Source of the DNA: Arabidopsis thaliana
Taxonomy: Eukaryota; Streptophyta; Magnoliopsida; Brassicales; Brassicaceae
Reading direction: 5' to 3'
DNA: 64,000 nucleotides
NCBI RefSeq assembly: GCF_000001735.4
Contig: NC_003070.9
Coordinates: forward strand, 3,100,001 to 3,164,000
Each line of letters begins with the position of its first letter. The stretch's first letter is position 1. Of this stretch, positions 27,127 through 37,959 are shown one piece after another. Below the pieces are notes generated by a model that made no database searches, was not told the origin of the DNA, and worked only from the letters and a program-made list of their open reading frames with translations. Both the position numbers and the translations under genes were made by a program.

Positions 27127-28031
27127 AGCTTCTTTCACCATCCGTTTGTTTGTCCAAGTTTGCAACTCTTAAAGCTGCCTATGATTATGTTTCAGATTCT
27201 TGTTTTATGTAAGAAGGGCTTGTTTCAACATGTACCAACAATTTTTGTCGTGCTTTTTTATGCGCTTGTTATGCTTCTAATTTATCTCACACAGTCGGAT
27301 GATGTCGTTTTTCCTTGCATACTTTCAGTGACCACAATATGCTCTAGAATCTTTAAGGCACCTTATAGGTTTCTCAACGATAGCCCAAACTAGGATCTTG
27401 TTGCTATAAACTCCCCGAAAACAAAGTCTTAAATCTATGTATCTATTCAAATTCTGAAGAAATGTTAAAGAAATTGAAACAAGGTAACGAATCTCTCCGA
27501 AACCACCAATCAAATAACTCAAACAACTATCTGAAGCTTCCAATGACTTTGTTCTGTAATTCAATTGAAATAATCTCCTTTTACATGGCATCAGAATCAG
27601 AGCCATAATCAATAAATAATTGAGAAGGAGATTACATTTTCATAAGCACCATTATTAGTTTATTACACACTGGTCAATGGTGAATCTCTTTGTTGTCTAA
27701 TAGTTTCCGACATTTGAATCTGAACCTTAAATCTCAAAACAAACTGATAATGAATGGTAGATAGACAAATGGAGAAATTTCAAAACTTAAAATGAAATAA
27801 ACGTTTGGGGTTTAAAACTTAAATAAAGGTTACAATGATTGAGAAGGAGATTACAATTTCATAAACACCATTATTAGTTTATTACCCACTGGTTAATGGT
27901 CATCTCAGCTAACCAACAAAAATAAAGAATAAAGTTAATGACAAAATAAATTAATTCAAGAGTCCAAACGTTAGAACTTAGCAAACTCATGATCCTGCCC
28001 ACAAGACCCATGCACTAGTGGTTTCTCTTGA
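27127..28031. other. Repeat-rich spacer between the F-box and KH genes
   Basis: There is no supported gene. It contains the right copy of the F-box-flanking repeat (27683-27819) and a 60-bp direct repeat (27621-27680 and 27840-27899). The distal end is the 3' UTR of the leftward KH gene. Confidence 0.55.
27621..27899. repeat. 60-bp direct repeat pair enclosing the right F-box-flanking copy
   Basis: The 60-bp unit starting TGAGAAGGAGATTACA occurs at 27621-27680 and again at 27840-27899 with a few changes, including the shared block CACCATTATTAGTTTATTAC. The right copy of the F-box-flanking repeat lies between them. Confidence 0.85.
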
Positions 28032-30791
28032 TCATATCTCTGTCTTAGCACGCTTGCTGTTGAAAGGGGACATGCTGGGGCTCAAACAAGGGCTCAAGCT
28101 CGGACTCGGACTCTCCTCCCTTAGTGTACCATTCAAAGCCGCTAACTCCTTCAGCTGTTCCCTCTTGTAGTGATCCATTGACTCGTCCTGTAGAGAGAGA
28201 AGAATCAAAACCATGTGAACAAAATAGACATGTTTGGACTTTTGTGATAAGAATGTACCATCGGCTTCAGGAGTGATTCCAGGAAATGCACTGCATGCTC
28301 CAATCGAGAGTTTATTATGTCTTCTGGAAGCTCGGCCTCGATCAGTACATGTAGTGGCTCGCAGAGATGCTCGTACCCTGGCTTACCTTTTAATTTTTCC
28401 TCCTGCAGGGAAGTAAAGAACTAAATGGATAAGCTTTCACACCGCATGGTAGATTGTCAGAGAATATATAAGAGTCAGAAAAAAATGAATTTCAAAACTT
28501 TCTCTATTTACTTCTGATGATGTAAGAACCTAAAACTTTAACAGTTTATTTCTTATACAGGCTGCCAAAATTTACATATCTTCAAATGTAAACAAGAGTA
28601 GTAGCTGCTGATGCAGTAAAAAATGTATCATTACTTCAACAATAAGCTTGATATGCTAAAAGACGTAAGCTTATACACAAAAGGAAAACAAATTGCTCCT
28701 AAAGGCCGGAAGAAAATTGTGCGTATTCAAAACATGGTTATAAAACTGATTAACAGGTAAAAACATGACATAAAGTGAAGTTTTGAACTGTAAGAATAAA
28801 ACAGAGACAAAATGGAATCCTTCAGAGAATTAATAAACAAGGAGCCATACCTTGACAGTATCCTTCACAGATCCTCGTCCTCTGATAAACACCCTGCAGT
28901 GGGTTGCTAGCTCAACTCTTTTTAGGGAGTTTCCACGTGGCCCAAGAATCCTCCCAACAAAATTATACTGCAACGCTCAATGGATTTAAACTCTAGAACA
29001 ATCCAATTATAATAACCTATTTGGGTAAAGATTTAAGACATACGCTTGGATATTTATCCACTGGGACATCAAGTCTAATCACTTTTTTCACAATGGGTGG
29101 GTTAGGGAGTCCCGGCATCCCAATCCAGCCCACTGGGGAAGGACCGCGAAATGGAGAAGCTCTCTGGAGGTGACAGTTTTCCTGAAGAAAGCAAAAGCAA
29201 TCAATATCGGTAAAGCCCACTCTTGATTATAAAAATTATTAGTATCACCATTACAATTCAACATGAATCAGTTAATTGACTACAACTATCAGCAGTGGCT
29301 TACCTCGGCTTGCATCATCGACCATCCCTCTAAATCAAGCTTTCCATTTGTCGGCTGACCAAGCGATCTAAATGGACTGCCATGCTCATATCTATCAAGA
29401 TCAGGAAAACTAGAGACCCTCCTGATTTCTGCACAGACGTCAGCAATGTTGGCAGTTAAGCAAACGTATAAAAGAAACTGTAAGAGTTATACATCAGGGG
29501 CATCTTCAGTCTCTTATCTTTAATGCCAATAATGAAACAAAAGGCTCGGGTTCTAATAGGTTAGAATGATGAAAACTTCAAACACATCTTTGTCTTTTAA
29601 GGTTCACACATCCCTTAAGGGCATGATGGACAACTAAAAGCTAGGTAAACAAGTCTGGAAACAAGCTTCTAATCACCATATGCATATTTACGGACAAATA
29701 GGCTTCCTAGTATAAATTAGTTGGTGATCATTTGCTTAACGATCATTATCATTTGCAAACACATAGACTTAATTCATTTTCACATAACATAACTCATCAA
29801 GGATGATCATTTAGCAATAAGTTGCAATTAAAAACTGTTTCTAAATGCTAAAAGTAACATAGACTTTGATTGGCTATATATATATTAAGAAGGCCATAAC
29901 AAAGAGAATAAAAAGTTGCATGTAGATACATTTTTGTTACTCAACTATCCTTACCCAATTTCTGTAAACCTTTAACTGGAAAAAAGCCAGGGTGATGCGC
30001 ACTAAGGCTTTGTTCACGTGGGAAATTTCTTAAGTTCGTGTGCACACACTCTAAGGAAATACTAAATTCAAAATCACATAGCTTAATAAGATAGCTCACC
30101 ATGATTAAGCAGTCTGCAGCAATTTGGCATAACTTGCAAAAAGGGACCCAACTTTTGTCTCTCTTGCAATAATTCAGTCAAGTACCTGCACAAGGTTAAG
30201 AACAAAAAAAACTTAAGTTTCAGTGGATGTTGCGTGTGAATCGAGTGGGTGACATTGGAATCAGCACTCAGTCACATGTAAACTAAGCTTCTAAAAATAC
30301 ATCAGTACGTTCATTTCTAAAACATTGATAAAATATAGCTATCTTGTTAAAATCCTTAAGAGTACATTGTATAGAATCCAATAATAAGTGAGCTAATTGT
30401 GAAAAAGGCGACATGTTGAGGTGAGAGAGTATGATCGAGAATTTGGATCTGTGTAAGCAGTTCATGAAAATACAAACTTGACAGAATCATTTTTAAACAC
30501 TGATCCAATCAAAGGCAACAATACCCACCAATCACAAAGAGACACACTTGAAGTTGTGCTAAAGCAACAAGTCCAGAAGAAGAAACGGGTCCACAACAAT
30601 CAAGCTAACACAGATTCACAAATAGCAAAAAGGTTGAGAAAGAAGAGAGAAAATAGAAACCTTTCACGATCAGAGGGAGGACAAGGGGATCGATTAGGAG
30701 AAGCACGGAATCCAGAAAGAGGATACTGGAAGAAACTTCCAGGAGAGATCCTCTCTTCCATGGCCACGAAACCAGCGCCAGATTCCATCAT
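28032..30791 (-). CDS. STAR-family KH-domain RNA-binding protein (quaking-like)
   Basis: Seven exons give 298 aa: 30661-30791, 30100-30185, 29304-29428, 29044-29181, 28851-28967, 28259-28402 and 28032-28187. STAR proteins bind RNA through one extended KH domain and act in splicing, stability or translation. The N-terminal region includes a STAR-homology (QUA1-like) stretch [15 protein letters not shown]. The KH domain spans about residues 148-250, with [19 protein letters not shown] containing the GxxG-type loop (GPRG) and then [12 protein letters not shown]. The tail is Ser/Pro-rich with repeated [14 protein letters not shown] and a basic end (NSKRAKTEI) that may be a nuclear signal. Two adjacent ATGs mark the start; the first is used. 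The position fits At1g09660. Confidence 0.93.
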
Positions 30792-32114
30792 CTTTAACAC
30801 TGTAAATCCACTTAGAAAGTCAGATTGTGCATAAAGTAGAGATAAAGAAAAACAGAGAAAAACAAGTTGTGACCGGAGATAGTGAAGAGGAGAAGCGGCG
30901 GAGGATCTGACGCCGATCTCAAGGATGAGAAAGGTGTCTTGAAGTAGGTGTGGACTGTGTAGAGTGGCCACAGAGGAAGAAGAAGAAGTAGGCAAAGTAG
31001 GGAGGGAGTCAAAAGCCCTACTCACGATGAGAGACTCCTCCTCTCTCTCTCATCTCATTTTCGATATTTTCTATTTTTGTGTTTAGTTTTTTATTCTCTA
31101 GAGATTCTGTCATCTTCTTCTTAAAAGGTTCTTTGCGTTTTCATTATTATTGGGCTTCAGGTCACTAATAATGGGCCTACCTTCCCTCAGGGACATTGTA
31201 GCCTACTTCCAATCCGTGTAAACTAAAAAAATGAAGATGATGGATTCGAGCCCTTCCGAGGCAATATAACTATTCTTTAATGGGCTTAATTTTTTTTGTT
31301 TTGCTTTAGACAACAAAACACATTGGGCCGGGCCTGGTCTACCTAGTACCTTTCTTATGCATCTAATTCATTTGATCCTCAACATGCCAAATATTTATTA
31401 TTTTATTTATCTCTACGAACTCTTGAAAGGTCATCATCATTCACTTGATTGCATTTGCCTATATTTTTAGTGGGAACGTAGTTAGTGATGTCCCCTGAGC
31501 GATGATGTCACCTCAGTGATGTAATGGATGATTTATTTTACTTAAAAATTCTAAAAAGTAAAAACAATGGACGAAAACAAGAATTCCGTCTATAGTGAAT
31601 CAGTTAGAATATCTGAACGGTGATTTCCATGTTCCACTACTTTAATTTATTTTCTATAAATTATAATTACATTTTACACCAAACGCAGTTTACACACATA
31701 CTGTATATGATAGATGCAGTCACATATACACTAAGGAAGCTAGTTACTCAAGCCGTGATTTATATACAACTTGGAAGCAAAGAAATAAGATGCTGCATAA
31801 TTCACAACACATTTGCGCCTACTTCTATCTTCAAGATCCTTGATCGTCTTCCTTGTTTGTATCCTAAATCTTAGCTATTGTTCATGTAAATCATAATTTT
31901 CATTAATAGGATATTTACCTATTACTTAGCAACAAAAAAAAACGGCCGGGTTAAATGGTGTAGTTGGAAGTTGGCTACTATAAGAAATGGAAAAAATAAT
32001 AAAACGCAACTTAATGAAGATTCTGCCGTTTTGCCAATGAGAAATAAAGAAGAAACAGCATAAATCTTTGTTCCCCTTTTTAATTCTTTATCCTAGGGTT
32101 CCCTTCTTTCTATG

Positions 32115-32543
32115 CTTTCTGTTTGTTAGCTGTTCTACACATGTATACTTTTAATTTGCAGCCAACATGAAACTTCTCCTTTGTCAGCACTCAGCCTTAC
32201 GGAACAACATGTAACCCTAAACAAAATTCTACATGACCTAGGGGATTTGAAACATCCCAAGAAATTTCAGTATATTAGGTAAATGGTATTATTCTACTAG
32301 AATATATGTAGTATTTACTTTATCAAATGTATACATAAAAAGGTTTTCATTAACAATCACAGCCCAAAAAAAAAAAAAAAAAAAAAAATCCATTTCTTGG
32401 GATGTTTCAAATCCCCTAGGTCATGTAGAGTTTTGTTTAGGGGTACATGTTGTTCCGTAAGGCTGAGTGCTGACAAAGGAGAAGTTTCATGTTTGCTGCA
32501 AATTAAAAGTATACATGTTGTAGTACAACTACCAAAAAGAAAG
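32115..32543. repeat. Long inverted repeat able to form a near-perfect RNA hairpin
   Basis: Core arms 32139-32265 and 32392-32518, both 127 bp, are reverse complements at 124 of 127 positions by hand alignment. Weaker pairing extends outward to about 32115 and 32543. The loop is about 126 bp and holds an A run of some 24 bases. A small nested palindrome (GGGAT/ATCCC) sits near the inner end of each arm. I see no target-site duplication and no transposase remnant. It could be a young small-RNA hairpin locus made by inverted duplication, or a foldback element. Transcription cannot be judged from the sequence. Confidence 0.9.
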
Positions 32544-32699
32544 ACCTAAAACCAAAGAAGAAAACGGATAGAAGTTCGACATTGGGGAAAAATGTGGGTA
32601 GTAGCTAGTAGGTGGTGGTGAGAACAACAATGAGGATCCAGAGACAAGAAAAAACCAAGAAAAAAAGAAAAGTGAGGTCTGCTTCTGCTTTCTCTCTCC

Positions 32700-32711
32700 G
32701 CGCACGTGCGC
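32700..32711. promoter_or_regulatory. Perfect palindrome GCGCACGTGCGC with a G-box core
   Basis: A 12-base perfect palindrome with CACGTG at its centre lies about 385 bp upstream of the TIR gene. Such sites are bound by bZIP and bHLH factors. Function here is inferred only from the match. Confidence 0.4.
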
Positions 32712-33094
32712 CAAAAACGCTTTTCTACGATCTTGTATTAACTGTTTGGGATTGTGACTTTTCTTCCTCCTCTGTCCAATTTTTGGAATAATCAAATTCT
32801 GGGTCCGCCACTGCATTTACGCATGTTAACTCAAGAAAGTTAATGACAAAGTTCCTAACGACGCCTTCCCTCCAGTAATATCGATAAACCTAACATTAAC
32901 AATGTACCTAAACCCTCCCAAATCCCAATATCATATACTATAAATTAAGCTCTTGCTAAACATCTTAGTAACCATTGTTCCATATTACATTACAAAACTT
33001 GTCTTCTGTCCAAACAAAATTGTATAAGAGTGGAACAAAGTCTAACCAACTTCTCTTCATTGCTCACGCTCACAACTAAAGGAAATTAAACAAC

Positions 33095-33894
33095 ATGAAA
33101 AGGAGTAGTAGTAATAGGAAGATCCAAGTGTTCATCAATTTCCGGGGAGAGGAGCTACGCTGCAGCTTTGTGAGCCACCTCGTTGACGCTTTTAAAAGAC
33201 ATGGAATCAACTTCTTCATAGACAAAGACGAACAAAAAGGGAAAGACCTCAAACATCTCTTTGCAAGGATCAAGCAATCGAGGATGGCTCTCACCATATT
33301 TTCCAAAAGATACGCAGAGTCAAGCTGGTGCCTGGACGAGCTTGCAAGGATCAAGAAAAGAGCCGATAAATGCAAGCTACGAGTGGTTCCTATCTTCTTT
33401 AAAGTGAAGGCAGAGTCTGTTAGATATCAAAAGGCTGAGTTTGGTCGCAACTTCTGGAGGTTGGCTAAGACTTCGAGTGGAGAACAAATCAAGAAATGGA
33501 AGGAAGCTTTAGAGTCTGTTTCTGACAAGGTGGGCTTAACGTTAGGCGACAAAAGGTACCTTAGCTTACTCATCATCCCTAATCTAATATTGCGACATTT
33601 TTCAGTTGTCGGTTTCCCTTTTGGTTGTCGTTAACAGAACAAACAAATGGGTCCAGATGTACATAAATGGCTAAAGATGTAAGAGTTGAAAACGATGACT
33701 TGGCTTATTTCTTTGTAGTCGTTAACAAAATATGATTTCTTCACTGATTCAATAACTTTCACCTTTGTAATAAATAACACTTCATTCTGTGAAACTATTG
33801 AGGCTGAACTACTTTTCAAATACTTTGCAGCTCCGAGGCGGATTTCATAAAGGAAATTGTTGGAGAGGTCAAAAAGAGTAGTCGTCGCCGTTGA
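33095..33894 (+). CDS. TIR-only protein (TIR without NB-ARC or LRR)
   Basis: Exons 33095-33555 and 33831-33894 give 174 aa. Plant TIR domains signal in immunity, many by cleaving NAD+. The domain covers about residues 8-165: IQVFINFRGEELRCSFVSHL (box 1), then FFIDKDEQKGKDL, SRMALTIFSKRYAESSWCLDEL and VVPIFFKV. The Glu in WCLDEL matches the catalytic glutamate of plant TIR NADases. The second exon adds a short tail (SEADFIKEIVGEVKK) that in full receptors leads to NB-ARC. Here it stops after SSRRR, and no NB-ARC or LRR sequence follows before the next gene. It is thus a TX/TIR-only protein or a truncated receptor. An unspliced form would also stay open to 33634. The position fits At1g09665. 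Confidence 0.82.
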
Positions 33895-34106
33895 GGAAAT
33901 GGGAGATTGATCCTCTTACATAAACAGACTAAAATCGTTAATGTAGCCAAGCTGACCAAATCCAGCTAAAGAAACATTTTATCAATAGTTTTGTTTATAT
34001 CTCATTTCCATTTTTGTAATTATTGGTTTACTATATATTTCATTTCAACATACCACTAGCTTACACGATGACTTTAGGGTCCTATCCAAGCACAAACAGT
34101 CGGAAG

Positions 34107-35930
34107 TTATCTGTTCCGGTGATCTTTTGAAGCTCTATCTAGCTCATTGACTATTGATTTGTAAGAAGCCAAGTCAGCTACAATACCTATCTCCGGTTTC
34201 TGTATATAACGCTTCGATGAATTTGCATGTCTATGGTGACCTTCCAATAGAGTGTTGTATGTGATGTCATCTGGAACAACCCCTATATTAAGCATGGCAT
34301 CTAGCAACATATCAGCATTCTTCATCTGTCCCAATTTGCATAGACCATTCAGCAGAACATTATACGTCACAACACTAGGAACATGCCCATCGCTCTGCAT
34401 TTCCTTGAGCAATTTGAAACCGGTCTGAGCATCACCTTTCTTACAGAATGCATCCATCATCATTGTATAGGTTACATCATCCGGTTTAATACCAGCTCGC
34501 AGCATCTCTCTTAAAGCTCTTTCAGCATCAATGACTCTTCCTTCTTTGCACATTCCACAAACAAGGGCTGAGAAACCCACCCTATCGAGTTCTATCCCAT
34601 TCTGATCCATCTCCTTCCTTATCTCCAAAGCTGTTTCTACATCTCCTCCTCTACAAAATCCATCTATAAGAGTTGTGTATGTAATTTTGTCGGGCCTCAG
34701 ACCTCTACGAATCATTCCATCAACTATATTCCTTGCAGCCACCAAATCCCCGTTCTTACAAAAGCCATTTACTAAAGTATTATATAAAACAATATCAGGC
34801 TGCAGACCCTTACTTAACATCTTCTGATAACTTTCTTTCATCAAGTCAATCTCTCCATTCCTACTATGACCATGAATCAAAGTAGTGAAAATAACATCAT
34901 TTGGGATCAACCCTCTCTTACACATCTCATCAAACAGGCCATGTGCTCCATCCATTTTGTTCTCTTTACACAATGCATTAATCAAGGCACTATAGGTGAA
35001 AACATCTGGGCGTGTTCTGCTTTTCTCCATCTGATGTTTGAGCCTAAACCCTTCATCCAAGTTTCCTACTTTACAATACCCATTTATCAAAGTGTTGAAA
35101 CTAACCACTGTAGGCTGCAAACTCCTTTTAGTAATTTCGTCGAACACCTTCTGTGCATCAGATATATTGCCTTCTTTACAGAATTTGTTCATCAAAATAT
35201 TGAAAACGTACACATTCAAGGGAAACCCAGCATCCAAAATCTCCATATAGAATCCCCAAATAGTCCCAGTTGGATTCAGCTTCATCATCCGATCAAGCAA
35301 ATTGCCACAGCCACGAATTGGAACATCAAACCTATGCTTCCGAGATAGCCTAAAACATTGAATAGCATCGGGTATGAAACCTAGATCCGTGTACGTGATC
35401 ATCAAAGCATCAACAAGGAAACCACACATAGGTGTTACTCTCATTTCTACCAAAGAAATGAAAACTGAAGAAGCTGAGTTTTTGCCTTTACGAGAGACGA
35501 CGAGCTCGATAAGTGACTGTGCTTCGGTGAACATTTCGTGAACAGCAAGAAAACGAGCCAAGACGAAGTAAGTCTCAACGGTAAAACGAAATCCAGGCTG
35601 AGATGAGATGAATTTGAAGAAAGCGAAGATAGAACGTTGTGGGAGGGAGAGAGGGTTATGGTTGATGAGATCAACCACATGATGAACGCTGAGCGAAGGC
35701 AGGACCTTTCTGATAGAGGGGCAGTCAGTGAACGAAGAGAACTCCAACGGCGGATCCTTGTAAGAATCTCTGATGGCAACTGAGAGTTTAACAAGAACTG
35801 GGTCATCGTCGTTGTCTGCCGCGGAGACAGATTCTTGAGAGTACCATGTTGACAAGAGGAATGATGCACGAGAGAATCTCTGTGGGTGAGATTGAGAGAG
35901 TGTGCATCTTAGAATTTCGATTCTGAACAT
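34107..35930 (-). CDS. P-class pentatricopeptide repeat protein
   Basis: A single-exon gene of 607 aa. PPR proteins bind specific organelle RNAs and affect their processing, stability or translation. The N-terminus (MFRIEILRCTLSQ, rich in Arg and Ser, few acidic residues) suits a mitochondrial presequence. From about residue 215 to 580 it carries some ten or more 35-residue repeats, with recurrent V-x-FNTLINGYCKxGNLD, Y-x-ALINALCK, YNTLVNGFCKNGD and YTTLIDGFCRGGD patterns. No E, DYW or SMR domain follows, which makes it P-class. The frame is open seven codons further upstream but lacks an ATG there, so MFRIEI is taken as the start. The RNA target is unknown; the position fits At1g09680. Confidence 0.94.
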   Translation of the reverse strand: MFRIEILRCTLSQSHPQRFSRASFLLSTWYSQESVSAADNDDDPVLVKLSVAIRDSYKDPPLEFSSFTDCPSIRKVLPSLSVHHVVDLINHNPLSLPQRSIFAFFKFISSQPGFRFTVETYFVLARFLAVHEMFTEAQSLIELVVSRKGKNSASSVFISLVEMRVTPMCGFLVDALMITYTDLGFIPDAIQCFRLSRKHRFDVPIRGCGNLLDRMMKLNPTGTIWGFYMEILDAGFPLNVYVFNILMNKFCKEGNISDAQKVFDEITKRSLQPTVVSFNTLINGYCKVGNLDEGFRLKHQMEKSRTRPDVFTYSALINALCKENKMDGAHGLFDEMCKRGLIPNDVIFTTLIHGHSRNGEIDLMKESYQKMLSKGLQPDIVLYNTLVNGFCKNGDLVAARNIVDGMIRRGLRPDKITYTTLIDGFCRGGDVETALEIRKEMDQNGIELDRVGFSALVCGMCKEGRVIDAERALREMLRAGIKPDDVTYTMMMDAFCKKGDAQTGFKLLKEMQSDGHVPSVVTYNVLLNGLCKLGQMKNADMLLDAMLNIGVVPDDITYNTLLEGHHRHANSSKRYIQKPEIGIVADLASYKSIVNELDRASKDHRNR

Positions 35931-36406
35931 CTCTGAGACTCTGACTCTCAATTTCTCCGGAACCGGCTATTTCCAGTGAGTAGGCAGTGACTTTTGAATG
36001 AAAAGTCGGGTTCTTAATGAGTAACCGGACTTCTGCGAAGCTGGTTCGTTTTGGTTAGCGTTTAATTTTCCGGTTCAATGCGTTATTATTTCGAATTGAA
36101 TCGAGGAAGACTGTAACAGAAAGGCACTTGGCAACATCGACTAGGTTATATTGTAAGATGCTATAATTAGAAGGAAAATGTCTCCTTAAATAATCTCGAA
36201 AATTTGTTCACCAAAGAATTTGACTAATCACTAAATAAAGATGTTAAATGTAAGTAACAGAAGAGATAATGAAAATGATAGTTATAAACGAGATAAAAAG
36301 ATCTGTTTCATAAAATATCTGGAGATTCTACAGAAATTGTAGCTAAGACACATGAAGAGAAACTCAAATACGGAAGCAACAACTGCAAAACACTGGGAAG
36401 ATAGAA
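35931..36406. other. Spacer between the PPR gene and RPL21C
   Basis: This contains the 5' flank of the leftward PPR gene and the 3' flank of the leftward L21 gene. I see no gene or repeat. Confidence 0.5.
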
Positions 36407-37499
<1,093 letters not shown>

Positions 37500-37554
37500 T
37501 TATATCTCTGTTTTGAGATTAGGGTTTCGTAAACGGACCTGTTGGGTCAGCAAG

Positions 37555-37739
37555 TTGGGCTTCTGTTTTTTAGAACCAGCCCACAAATAATCAAGAGTGA
37601 GGGTAATGAACCTTCTATTGGACTTTTGTTTTTTAGAACCAGCCCACAAATAATGAAGAGTGAGGGTAATGGACCTTCTGTTGGGTTTGTGTTTTTATAA
37701 CCGGCCCACAAATAATGAAGTTTGAGAGTAATTTTCATT
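37555..37739. repeat. 63-bp minisatellite (three units) in the RPL21C promoter
   Basis: Units start at 37555, 37618 and 37681. The first two match closely, and the third is more diverged and shorter. Each carries an ACC(A/G)GCCCACAAATAAT block, and the unit starts read TTGGGC, TTGGAC and TTGGGT. The array begins about 125 bp upstream of the L21 start codon. GCCCA motifs are typical ribosomal promoter elements, so the array may multiply binding sites. Confidence 0.85.
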
Positions 37740-37959
37740 TATATGTAGATATGAAGCTTCTGTTTTGCAACCCCACATTACTTTATTCGAATGACTCAAT
37801 CGACCACCAAATTGTACCAATCATATTAGTTTTGATTTTCCGCTCAAATATTACTTCTCTTCAATCTGTGAATTACTACTAGACTAGATAGGAATCACAA
37901 AATGGCTACGTAACCATATAGTAACTATGACAAACTCACAAGACTCCATCTTGACACTG

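Larger units (their letters stand above)
30792..33094. other. Spacer between the KH and TIR genes, holding a large inverted repeat
   Basis: The left 250 bases are the KH gene leader. The rest has no supported coding gene. The main feature is the inverted repeat at 32115-32543, described separately. A 12-bp palindrome with a CACGTG core lies at 32700-32711. Near 31488-31520 a TGATGT element occurs three times at short spacing. Confidence 0.6.

Noticed and set aside
31240-31270. GGATTCGAGCCC as a possible tRNA B box
   Set aside because: No matching acceptor stem, D arm or A box at the right distance.
37547-37738. Repeating minus-strand reading frame through the RPL21C promoter array
   Set aside because: It exists only because the 63-bp unit is a multiple of three. 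It lies in a promoter and has no supported start or domain.
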